Positions 33,801 through 38,444 of a stretch of 38,444 bases of DNA are shown piece by piece (the first letter of the stretch is position 1; each line of letters starts with the position of its first letter). The DNA comes from an uncultured beta proteobacterium. Lineage in GTDB: Bacteria; Pseudomonadota; Gammaproteobacteria; Burkholderiales; Burkholderiaceae_C. The stretch is taken from contig CAIWPS010000465.1 of NCBI GenBank assembly GCA_903914615.1, positions 1 through 38,444 of the forward strand. The letters run 5' to 3'. The notes below the pieces were generated by a model that ran no database searches, had not been told where the DNA came from, and saw nothing but the letters and a program-made list of their open reading frames with translations. A program made the position numbers and the translations under genes.

Positions 33801-36800
33801 CCGGCGATGTAGCCGGCCAGGCCGCCGGCACTGCCCGTGGCCGACACCGTGGTGGCGACCGACACGCCGGTGATGGCCGACGCGCCGGCGCTGTAGCCGA
33901 CGACGCCGCCGGCCCAGCTGCCGCCACTGACCGTGCTGCCCTTGACGGTGATGGCCTGGCCGCTGGAGGCATCGGTGACCAGCGCCGTGGCCGAGCTGTA
34001 GTAGCCGACCAGGCCGCCGGTGTTGCTGCCGCCGCTGACGCTGCCGTCGGCCTCGCTGTTGACGATGCCGCCGGCGAGGCGGAAGTCGCCTGCCAGGCCG
34101 CCGACCGAATAGCTGTAGTTGGTGGCCGTGACGGTGCCCGTGGCCTTGCTGTTGGTCAGCACCCCGGAACCCGTGGCGTAGCCAACCAGGCCGCCGGCAT
34201 CCCCCGCGCTCGTGACGGCGCCCGTGGCCAGGCTGTTGGTGAGCTTGACCCCGCTGTTGAAATAGCCGACCAGGCCGCCGGTCTCGCTGCCGCCGCTGAC
34301 CGCCCCCGAGGCGACCCCGGTGTCGATGCTCGTGCCGCTGGCATAGCCGACGAGCCCGCCGACGTAACCGCTGTTGGTGCTGTTGCCGACGCTGCCGCTG
34401 GCGCTGCTGTTGAGCACCGTGCCGCTGCCGGCCGCCTCGCCGATGAGGCCGCCGACGTTGTTCTTGCCGCTGACCTTGCCGCTGGCGCTGCTGCCGGTGA
34501 CGTTGCCGCCGGTGCGCCCGGCCAGGCCGCCCGCGGTGCCGGTGGCCGTGACGTCGACGGCGACGCTGATGCCGGTGATGCCGGCGGTGCCGCTGCTGTA
34601 GCCCACCAGACCGCCGACATAGCCGCCGCCCGAAACGCTGGCCGACTTGACCTGGCTGGTCGTGATGTCGCCGTTGCCGCCGTAGTAGCCGACCAGGCCG
34701 CCGACATAGCCGCCGCCGCTGACCAGGCCGTCGGCCTCGCTGCCGCTGATGCCGCCGCCGTGCGAGGCATAGCCGATCAGGCCGCCGGTCGACCCGTTCG
34801 TGCTGCTGTTGCTGACGCTGCCGCCGGCCAGGCTGGTGCCGACGACGGCGGTGTTGCCGGCGGTCTGCCCGACCAGGCCGCCCACATAGCCTGCGCCCGA
34901 GACGGCACCGCTGGCACTGCTGCCCGTGACGTTGCCGCCGGTGTAGCCGGCCAGGCCGCCGGCATTGCCGGTGGCCGTCACCGTGCTGGCGACCGACACG
35001 CCGGTGATCGCCGACGTGCCGTTGCTGTAGCCGACGACGCCGCCGACCCAGCTGCCGCCCGTGACCGTGCTGGCCTTGACCGTGATGGCCTTGCCGCTGG
35101 CCGCGTCGGTCACCAGCGCCGTGGCCGAACTGTAGTAGCCGACGAGGCCGCCGGTGTTGCTGCCGCCGCTGACGTTGCCGTCGGCCTCGCTGTTGACGAT
35201 GCCGCCGGTGAGCTGGAGGTTGCCGGCCAGGCCGCCAGCGGCGTAGTTGCTGCCGGCCGCGATGGTGCCCGTGGCCTTGCTGTTGGAGAGCACCCCGCCG
35301 CCGGTGGCATAGCCGACGAGGCCGCCGACGTCGCCGGTGGCGGTGACGTTGCCCGTGGCAGTGCTGTTGGTGAGCTTGGTGCCGCCGTTGAAGTAGCCGA
35401 CCAGGCCGCCGGTCTCGCTGCCGCCGCTGACCGCTCCCGTGGCGTTGCCGGTGTCGATGCTGGCGCCGTTGGCATAGCCGACCAGGCCGCCGACATAGCC
35501 GTTCGTCGTCGTGTTGCTGACGGCGCCGCTGGCGCTGCTGTTGAGGACCGTGCTGCTGCCATTGACGTAGCCGACCAGGCCGCCGACGTTGCCGGTACCG
35601 GTGACCGTGCCGCTGGCGCTGCTGCCGGTGACGTTGCCCACGGTGTAGCCGGCCAGGCCGCCGACGCTGCCGGTGCCGCTGACGTTCGCCGCCACGCTCA
35701 GGCCGGTCAGCGCCGCAGTGCCCACGCTCTGGCCGACGATGCCGCCGACATAGCTGCCGCCGCTGACGCTGGCGCCGGTATAGGTGATGGCGAGGTTGCT
35801 GCCGGCGTTGGTGACGAGGTCGACCGGCGAGGTGTAGTAGCCGACGACGCCGCCGGTGTAGTTGCCGCCGCTGACCGTGCCGCTGGCACTGCCGTTGGAG
35901 AGGCCGCCGCCGAGCCGGAATTCGCCGACCAGGCCGCCGACGCTGTCGGCATTGGCCGCCGCGGTGACGTTGCCGGTGGCCGAGGCGTTGGAGAGAGAAC
36001 CCGAACCCGTGGCGTAGCCGATGAGCCCGGCGACGTCGTTGTTGCCGGTCGAGGACACGTTGCCGCTGGCGCTGACGTTGCTGATGCTGCCCGTGCCGCC
36101 GCTGTAGTAGCCGATGAGGCCGCCGGTCTCGTTGCCGCCCGTGACGTTGCCGGAGGCACTGGAATTGCCGATGCTGATCGTGCCGTTGACGGCCCCGATG
36201 AGACCGCCGACATTGCCCGTGACGGCACTGTCCGTGACCGCGCCCGCGGCCGTGCTGCCGTTCACGCCGCCGTTGCCAGCCACCGACCCGGCCAGGCCCC
36301 CGACCGTGCCGCCGGCGCTGCTGACGCTGCCGCCTGCCGTGGCGCTGCTGATGCCGCTCCCGTTGTAGGCGCCCACGAGCCCGCCGACGTAGAAGTTGCC
36401 GGTGCTTCCGTTGGCACGCACCGTGGCCGAGACGGTGCCGATGGCCGAGACGCTGCCGAGCGCAGCCCCTGCCTGCAGCCCCACCAGGCCACCGACGTAG
36501 GCCGTGCTGGTATTGGTGTCGCCCGAGACGTTGCCGGTAGCGCTGCTGTTCGCGATGCCCAGGCTGCCCGCGGCGCCTGCGAAATAGCCGGCGACGCCGC
36601 CGGCATAGACGCCACCCGAACTGGCATCCACCGCCGCGACCGCGGCGCCGCTCTTCACGTTGCTGAGCGTCGTGCTGCCGTCGGCATAGCCGACGACCCC
36701 GCCGGCATAGCGCCCGCCCGTCACCGACGAAGTCGCGTCCAGCGTCAGGTTGGCAACGGTGGCGTTCTTCGTCACCGCGAAGAGGCCACTCTGGAACGAG

Positions 36801-38444
36801 GTTGCCGGGTTGACGACGATGCCGGAGAGGGTGTGGCCCAGGCCGTCGAAGCGGCCGCTGTAGGCCTGCGTGGAACTGCTGCCGCTGTTGTACGCCGTGG
36901 CTTCGTTGCCGATGGGGTTGAAGCTGCCGCTGCCCGTGATGTCGGCGCCCAGTGCGTAGTTCGCGGCCAGCGCCGCGGCGTTGCCGTCGATGGCCTGCAG
37001 GCCGGCCAGGGTGGTGACGACGGTGTAGTTGGTGACGGCGCCGTCGGAACCGAGCTTGGTTGTCAGGCTGGCGCCTGCAGGCAGCGTCACCGGTGCCTTC
37101 ACGAGGTCGGTGGCGGCGTTGCCGGCGTTCACGGCGCCCTGGCCGAACTCCAAAGCCAGCGTGGCCGTGCCGGTGCCGGTGAGGGCGGCGTTGATGTTGA
37201 CGTTGCCGTAAGCGCTGAGCGTGAGCTTGTTCTGCGACCAGCTGATGATGTCGTTGACGTTGACGTTGCCCGCCGTGCCGCCGGCACCGGCGCTGCTCTG
37301 GATGAGCACGTTGCCATTGGTGGCCAGGTTGCTGCTGACGGCGGCCCCGGTGGTGTCGCCGCCGCTGGGCGCGATGGTGAAGTCCTTGGGGTCGATGAGC
37401 CAGGTGCCGCTGCCGCCCTCTGGCGCTGCCGTGGTGATCTGCGCGCCATCGGCCACCTTGACCGTCGCCGCCGAGGTCTCGACGAAGCCGCCCAGCCCCG
37501 CCTTGGCGCTGGCATCCAGCGTGCCGCCGACCTGCACGGCGCCGCCGTTCATGTCGCCCAGCACGCTGATGCGCCCGGCGTTGCCGCCCACCGGGGCGGC
37601 GGCGCTGATCGTGCCGCTGTTGCTGACGTTGTCGCCGGTGATCCAGATCTCGCCGGCCTTCTCGACCAGCGTGTTCGCACGCACGATGCCGGTGTTGTTG
37701 ACCAGCGAGGCCGCGATGTCCTGTGCCGACCGCGCCGTCAGCGTGACAGTGCCGCCGTCGGCTGCGATGCTGCCGCTGTTGAGCACGCTGCCTTGCGCGC
37801 CCGGCGTGACGACAGCCGAGATGAGGCCGCTGCCGCTGATGCTGACGGTGGCGGCGCGGCCCGAGGCCAGCACGACGGAACCGGCATCAACGGCGATGCT
37901 GCCGCTGTTGCTGACCTGGTTGCCGAAGAGCGCCAGGTAACCGCCGGCGCTGGCGCGCAGGCTGCCCTGGTTGACGACGCTGCCCCCGCTGGCCGTGGCG
38001 CTGAAGTTGTAGCGGCCGGCCGCGAAGTCCTGCTGCGACAGGTCGAGCGTGGACGCGACCATGCCGCCGACATCGACCTGCGCGCCGGGGGCGAAGAGCA
38101 CGCCGTTGGGGTTGCTCAGGAAGACCTGGCCGTTGGCCTTGAGCTGGCCGTAGATCTCGCTGCCGCTGTTGCCCAGGACGCGGTTCAGCGCAACGGAACT
38201 GGCGCCGGGCTGGCGGAATTCGACCGTGGCGCCGCTGCCGATGTTGAAGCTCTGCCAGTCCAGGCCCAGCCGGGCGCTGTTCTGCTGCACCACCAGCAGG
38301 TTGGGGCTGAGCTGCAGCTGGCCGCTGCCCACCACGACCTGGCCGCCCGAGGGCAGGGCGCCAGGGGCAGGCTGGGCCTGCGCCGGCGCGAAGGCGGCGC
38401 TGCCGAGCAGCGCCGAGAGCAGCCAGCACAGCAGCCGCGACAGC
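21848..38444 (-). CDS. Giant TpsA-type filamentous haemagglutinin-like adhesin (start outside window)
   Basis: At least 5,531 residues, counting from the first visible codon at 38443. The frame stays open to the right edge and reads through a signal-peptide core (LLCWLLSALLG) to APAQA (about residue 23), so the start codon is just beyond 38444; the GTG at 38335 is internal. The TPS/haemagglutination activity domain (about 30-330) has NSARLGLDWQSFNIG, SNPNGVLFAPGAQVDVGG. Then come a linker with WLIDPKDFTI, the pre-GLUG motif GRFDGLGHTLSG, a GLUG region (about 520-2,550), about 29 YDG repeats (2,600-5,240), MBG-type modules with KVYGDVVTFSG and RYSDAPNPTSF, and a charged tail of about 120 residues. 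I noticed no Cys after the signal peptide. It should be exported by Sec and a TpsB partner not seen here. Likely role: surface adhesion or biofilm. Confidence 0.93.
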   Translation of the reverse strand, partial: LSRLLCWLLSALLGSAAFAPAQAQPAPGALPSGGQVVVGSGQLQLSPNLLVVQQNSARLGLDWQSFNIGSGATVEFRQPGASSVALNRVLGNSGSEIYGQLKANGQVFLSNPNGVLFAPGAQVDVGGMVASTLDLSQQDFAAGRYNFSATASGGSVVNQGSLRASAGGYLALFGNQVSNSGSIAVDAGSVVLASGRAATVSISGSGLISAVVTPGAQGSVLNSGSIAADGGTVTLTARSAQDIAASLVNNTGIVRANTLVEKAGEIWITGDNVSNSGTISAAAPVGGNAGRISVLGDMNGGAVQVGGTLDASAKAGLGGFVETSAATVKVADGAQITTAAPEGGSGTWLIDPKDFTIAPSGGDTTGAAVSSNLATNGNVLIQSSAGAGGTAGNVNVNDIISWSQNKLTLSAYGNVNINAALTGTGTATLALEFGQGAVNAGNAATDLVKAPVTLPAGASLTTKLGSDGAVTNYTVVTTLAGLQAIDGNAAALAANYALGADITGSGSFNPIGNEATAYNSGSSSTQAYSGRFDGLGHTLSGIVVNPATSFQSGLFAVTKNATVANLTLDATSSVTGGRYAGGVVGYADGSTTLSNVKSGAAVAAVDASSGGVYAGGVAGYFAGAAGSLGIANSSATGNVSGDTNTSTAYVGGLVGLQAGAALGSVSAIGTVSATVRANGSTGNFYVGGLVGAYNGSGISSATAGGSVSSAGGTVGGLAGSVAGNGGVNGSTAAGAVTDSAVTGNVGGLIGAVNGTISIGNSSASGNVTGGNETGGLIGYYSGGTGSISNVSASGNVSSTGNNDVAGLIGYATGSGSLSNASATGNVTAAANADSVGGLVGEFRLGGGLSNGSASGTVSGGNYTGGVVGYYTSPVDLVTNAGSNLAITYTGASVSGGSYVGGIVGQSVGTAALTGLSVAANVSGTGSVGGLAGYTVGNVTGSSASGTVTGTGNVGGLVGYVNGSSTVLNSSASGAVSNTTTNGYVGGLVGYANGASIDTGNATGAVSGGSETGGLVGYFNGGTKLTNSTATGNVTATGDVGGLVGYATGGGVLSNSKATGTIAAGSNYAAGGLAGNLQLTGGIVNSEADGNVSGGSNTGGLVGYYSSATALVTDAASGKAITVKASTVTGGSWVGGVVGYSNGTSAITGVSVASTVTATGNAGGLAGYTGGNVTGSSASGAVSGAGYVGGLVGQTAGNTAVVGTSLAGGSVSNSSTNGSTGGLIGYASHGGGISGSEADGLVSGGGYVGGLVGYYGGNGDITTSQVKSASVSGGGYVGGLVGYSSGTAGITGISVAVDVTATGTAGGLAGRTGGNVTGSSASGKVSGKNNVGGLIGEAAGSGTVLNSSASGSVGNSTNSGYVGGLVGYASGTSIDTGVASGAVSGGSETGGLVGYFNSGVKLTNSLATGAVTSAGDAGGLVGYATGSGVLTNSKATGTVTATNYSYSVGGLAGDFRLAGGIVNSEADGSVSGGSNTGGLVGYYSSATALVTDASSGQAITVKGSTVSGGSWAGGVVGYSAGASAITGVSVATTVSATGSAGGLAGYIAGNVTGSSASGTVTGGSSVGGLIAQAGGSVTGSTASGAVTGNATSGYVGGLVGYATGGSITTSSATGSVSGGSETGGLVGYFNSNGNITFSTARGNVNAAGDAGGLVGYAVGSGKVSDSLATGNVTTTTASGSNYAGGLAGDFRLGGGIVNSESDGNVSGGYWSGGLVGYYLSNADLVTDASSGKAITVKAGSVSGINYAGGVVGYMGGTAGIVGIAASANVSSGAAAGGLAGYTNGTVSNSSASGTVSGGNSYVGGLIGLAGGTGTLSNLSASGSVTGGANSYAGGLIGQAAGSATLTDVSATGSVTAGSSSYTGGLVGYQSSGGLLRATASGTVAGGSSVGGLVGYYTSNGDIANASASGSASGASTVGGLIGSSNGSGQLRDSAATGIVTGTTTSGSVGGLVGSFSQYGGMLRVSAAGAVSGGSSTGGLAGTFTPNGGTLDTGTYTGATVSGSNQVGGLVGYAYYGNVANSSTAAKVGGGTYDGGLIGYAYGVGTVSNSSASGAVGGTSYVGGLTGWSDGYGYTGASASGNVTATGNYVNVGGLIGRVGYNYTSQFIQGSQASGTVVADAPNAYVGGLVGLNYYGSISGSTATGNVTGLDSSNANGGSHYTGGLVGYFYGNSGSNNPVISNSTASGTVSGRYYAGGLVAYFYYGGISGSSASGAVSGTNTVGGLVGYAYATSALSNVSASGNVTAGANASAVGGLVGSLTGAGITGGFASGKVTAGANSGNVGGLVGTALPTLNAAAGAAINDSGATGDVSGGSSTGGLVGNYSTGSGGYYGGIVNSRASGQVSGSTYAGGLVGQYYSGYASSPDINNSYATGAVSGTQYVGGLAGNFNGITGIGASYATGAVTGLGINATTYLGGLVGYYNRYSAASGNALAQSYATGTVSQTAAVALSTNTNVYAGGLVGYLNSGSGNSLASVALSDAYASGSVTLSNARGQLRAGGLVGYANASIARTYATGAVTVTGGSALFAGGLVAQRNNGASLTVADSFWDLTATGQASSAGGSGLTPAQMQQASSFANWSLASAGGGGTTWRIYQGYTDPLLSTFLTPLTLTLADASKTYDGTTSFGNAQIAGASGPIAYPSRIFTAALSPDVGSYAVNAAGIYSVQNGYDLTVTGSATLTVTPRPLTLAGVIANKVYDGTTTATVIGNAQPTGLVAGEDLSVDIGNVTATFDTKNVGTNKTVTVTGYTLGDGVHGKASNYSLGAGTNTTASITPAPLTAGGFAATDRAYDGTTVVAVTATANSSVTGIIGNDQVAVDLSGVGSGTVASKNVGTAKPVTVSGVALTGADAGNYQVVGINGVTVNITPKTVVVNSLTAPDQTYNASTSVQVGTASGVISGLVAGDLVTVQNTTLTGTMADKNVGSNKPVSVSGVVLLGPDAANYAAAAGPVSVNITPATVYMYVSRIGGASGTDKVYDGTTAANATVSLSGKYSGDNLLLSYNAPTYSDKNVAYDASGNPTTKTISVTGAQISGTDAANYTLNTTYYGASTYGTISPKPVPVSGIAAVNRVYDGTTTVSVNVANASVDTSGLIAGDIVSVNVPSGTNGTVAGTMVDRNVGTGKAVSVPGLTLSGADAGNYTFAGTNGVTVNITPKPVTATYTGIDKVYDGSTYAQVSASSTDLLAVDLANNGVYFYSNLYGGYYGYYGYATFTGSGAKNVGSNKPVTVNYDALYGTYAGNYTLVGVGTGTTTASITPKPLASLAYTGVNKVYDGTTSASVTLNAYASGIVGGDAITSTQSASFTGATGKNVNNGTTITVSNVALAGADAGNYTLASTTSTTSANITPKPVTFSGIAGVDRVYDGTTAVAVNASAVTSTGFVAGDNVAVAQPGGGLTAGTVADKNVGTNKVVTVTGLTLTGSDAANYSIDAAGSGITVNITPRPLTATYTGVDRAYNGGITAQVAGSSADIIAGDNVSFTQSAIFTGLNGRNVGSNKPVSVTNIALGGADQANYSLVNTTAGTTASITAKPVNISWSGVTRVYDGVGDLAAQVLPSSPDWVAGDVVTLTQTAVYSVDGAAGTGKAIAISNIALAGPAAANYALTATTATTTGTISPRPIGVTGIVAQNRVYDGTTAVALNVANAAIDASAVIAGDSISVTLPPNGISSGTMLTRDVGTGKDVQVTGLGISGSSAANYTLVGATGLTVNITPRSLSASYAAAGKVYDGLTAATITATSSDILAIDTGAVGISATGVFGDKNVGSGKTVAVSGGFLTGAARNNYALVNTTASVTAGITPKLIAPSYVGLSKVYDGTTSALVSAQTAGIVANDVVGFMQTAAFTDAGGKNVGSGKAITVSNITLTGADAANYQLTASTASTSGGITPRPITVAGLAGVTVADRVYDGTTTVVVNIPSGVTLTPNSADIIAGDQVSIGVPAAGQTTGTMANKNAGNGKAVAVTGLTLSGADAANYQVAGSAGITVNITQKPVTAAYSGVTRSYDGTTNVAVVGSSADILAGDVVSIGGSGVFTGAGAKNAGSGKAIGDVNATLSGSDAANYALVNGTGGSATGIVLPKLITPGYTGGSRVYDGTTAASVTATGAGIVGGDVVTFSQTATYADKNAGTGKTISVSGITLSGSDAANYALLVNAVSTTGTISPRPITLVGLTGVTAIDRVYDGSTTVAVNVTASGPVAPAPGDIIAGDDVQVSVPAAGTTTGTVANKNVGAAKPVAVAGLGLSGASAANYTIAATSGVTVNITPKAVTASYTGVDKVYDGTAAATVIGTSAGFYAFDNVGIAGSGVFSAGKNVGTGLAIAVQGAALSGSDAANYSLVNPTGTASASITPRSVTASFSGGSKVYDGLAAAPVSGSVVGMVSGDQLTLSDTAVFTDGKNVGTAKLIAVTGITLGGSDAPNYALVANSASTSGTITPKPLRINGLTGVSAVDRVYDGSTTVAVNVTASGTISPNAADLVAGDVVTVAQTTSGTTTGTMADKNVGSAKPVVVAGLTLAGADAANYVVAAATGVTVNIAPKPVTAVYTGVDKVYDATTAASVTASTGDFIAGDSVSISAAGSYTGSGAKNVGNAKAVAVSGGTLAGSDAANYTLLDPTGSTTASITPRPLTPSYNGGSKVYDGSTTAPVTATLGGVLGGDVVTFSQTASFSDGKNVGSLKPVQVSGITLGGSDAANYALLADTATTYGSITPRPLSVAGLTGLAAVNRVYDGTLAVTVVASGIGGTATLTNQVPGDDVSVQLPGSGFTSGVMTDKNVGSNKAVALTGLALSGADAANYQITGTAGVTVSIAPRPVTAVYTGVDKVYDGSASATVTATSADIIGSDSVTLGGAGVFTGSGAKNVGSGKAIAVTAGALTGSDAANYTLLDPTGSATASITPRPLTASYVGGSKVYDGTLTAPVTAATGGVLGSDNVSFSQTAQFGDSRNVGNAKPVLVSGITLSGSDAANYTLTATTASTTASITPRPLNVTGVTGISAVDRVYDGTTAVSLQASGPLGTVGLDNKLAGDDVTLQLPATGIGAGVMVDKNAGSNKPVALAGLTLTGADAANYVITGTVGVSVNIAPRPVVLLGLGTVDRVYDGTTQVAINSQASTLSGTIAGDAVSVPTSGLTGTMADKQVGNAKPVTLSGLGLAGADAANYTLTSGSSLSVNIAPRPLLATAVAADRVYDGSTAASVSYSDNRIAGDALTLGGNAAFADKNAGAGKTVNVTGLTLSGADAADYTLAANTASTTATILPKPLQISANAQTKVYGDVVTFSGSEFTANGLVTGDTLGQVALSSTGAAAAAGVAGSPYAITAGSASGGTFSPANYSISYAAGTLTVTPRPLTVASNTVVRYSDAPNPTSFDFSISGGGLVNGDNIASVIQAVPAGSANAPGGSIYQLLPTGAVFSTGSAANYDLHYVAGLLIVLPKPARLTDTDTGVGTGGGNVSFVVQVDPAEKQRAQDELNSVGATLAQAPPRLASADAPSPAPRGIDGLAAEIAAALSADSSRITLPALQRLPLITLDPQLRRLIQGNEPARNGTAAP
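22730..30640 (-). repeat. YDG domain array with three-unit higher-order repeat
   Basis: About 29 copies of an 85-95 residue unit, each opening with (K/R)VYDGTT or close variants and ending with SDAANYxL...ITPRP. The first copy in protein order is near 30590 and the last near 22930. In units 4 to 26 three subtypes alternate strictly. A has GSKVYDG with a TFSQTA core. B has a GLTGVxAVDRVYDG entry and GVTVNITP end. C has YTGVDKVYDG with a GVFTGSGAKNVG core. B-type openings lie near 23482, 24298, 25118, 25932, 26752, 27566, 28365 and 29237, i.e. about 800-870 bp apart. Confidence 0.88.
30790..36880 (-). repeat. GLUG repeat region with longer period
   Basis: Dozens of short units of 23-30 residues built around GGLVGY, GGLAGY or GGLIGY followed by a serine/alanine-rich strand (SSASGxVSG). 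A longer pattern of about 700 bp is superimposed. The marker LVTDASSGKAITVK (or degenerate forms) recurs near 35815, 35100, 33970 and 33265, with a shorter degenerate copy near 34650. After it the order GGVVGYS, ITGVSVA, GGLAGYxxGNVTGSSASG is repeated. The region nearest the YDG array (30790-32900) is more irregular and richer in tyrosine. Confidence 0.85.

Noticed and set aside
22730-36880. Regular direct repeats that could suggest a CRISPR array or satellite
   Set aside because: The repeats are hundreds of bases long or variable, lie in one uninterrupted frame and encode known GLUG and YDG domains.
38333-38335. GTG at 38335 as the adhesin start
   Set aside because: The frame continues upstream through a signal-peptide core to the window edge, and starting here would remove the export signal and the first TPS strand.

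Overview
The window is about 38 kb of very GC-rich chromosome. Gene content (Lon, the tRNA-Gly/tRNA-Cys pair, PhaR, RimO, a MetC-type PLP enzyme) and codon use suggest a betaproteobacterium of the order Burkholderiales, perhaps near Rubrivivax/Leptothrix. The genus is a guess; no rRNA or species marker is present. All genes look chromosomal and I see no insertion sequence, integrase or CRISPR array.

Layout. 1-2330: the 3' part of lon, then tRNA-Gly(GCC) with its own promoter and terminator, then tRNA-Cys(GCA). 2506-6879: a two-gene RND efflux operon (lipoprotein adaptor and inner-membrane pump, no outer-membrane channel). 6883-12962, minus strand: a tightly packed signalling operon. It encodes a giant cytosolic hybrid histidine kinase (six GAF domains, HisKA, HATPase, two receivers), a stand-alone Hpt protein and a receiver-class III nucleotide cyclase, which together make a complete phosphorelay ending in a cyclic-nucleotide enzyme. 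13117-13518: a small secreted protein of unknown function. 13831-17914, plus strand: cysQ, phaR, rimO and a metC-like gene.

17928-38444, minus strand: one long exoprotein operon that fills more than half the window. Its first gene runs off the right edge and encodes over 5,500 residues: signal peptide, two-partner-secretion (filamentous haemagglutinin-type) domain, a GLUG-repeat region, about 29 YDG repeats, an MBG-type end and a short tail. It is followed within tens of bases by a TPR/outer-membrane beta-barrel protein resembling Slam (DUF560), a periplasmic FecR-CsgG-type protein, and a secreted TPR protein with a C-terminal domain resembling the TbpB-like beta domain. No FhaC/TpsB-type transporter lies in the window; it could be upstream, beyond position 38444.

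The most interesting points are in this last operon. (1) The CsgG-like domain seems to be split at a TGATG junction between two separately exported proteins: the first stops in the middle of the fold and the second resumes it directly after its own signal peptide. (2) The YDG array is not a simple tandem repeat. It is a three-domain (A-B-C) higher-order repeat of about 816 bp repeated seven times or more. (3) A TpsA-like adhesin, a Slam-like porin and a TbpB-like domain protein are co-transcribed, which suggests a composite surface-assembly system. In the signalling operon, the cyclase has Gln where adenylate cyclases carry the adenine-selecting Lys.
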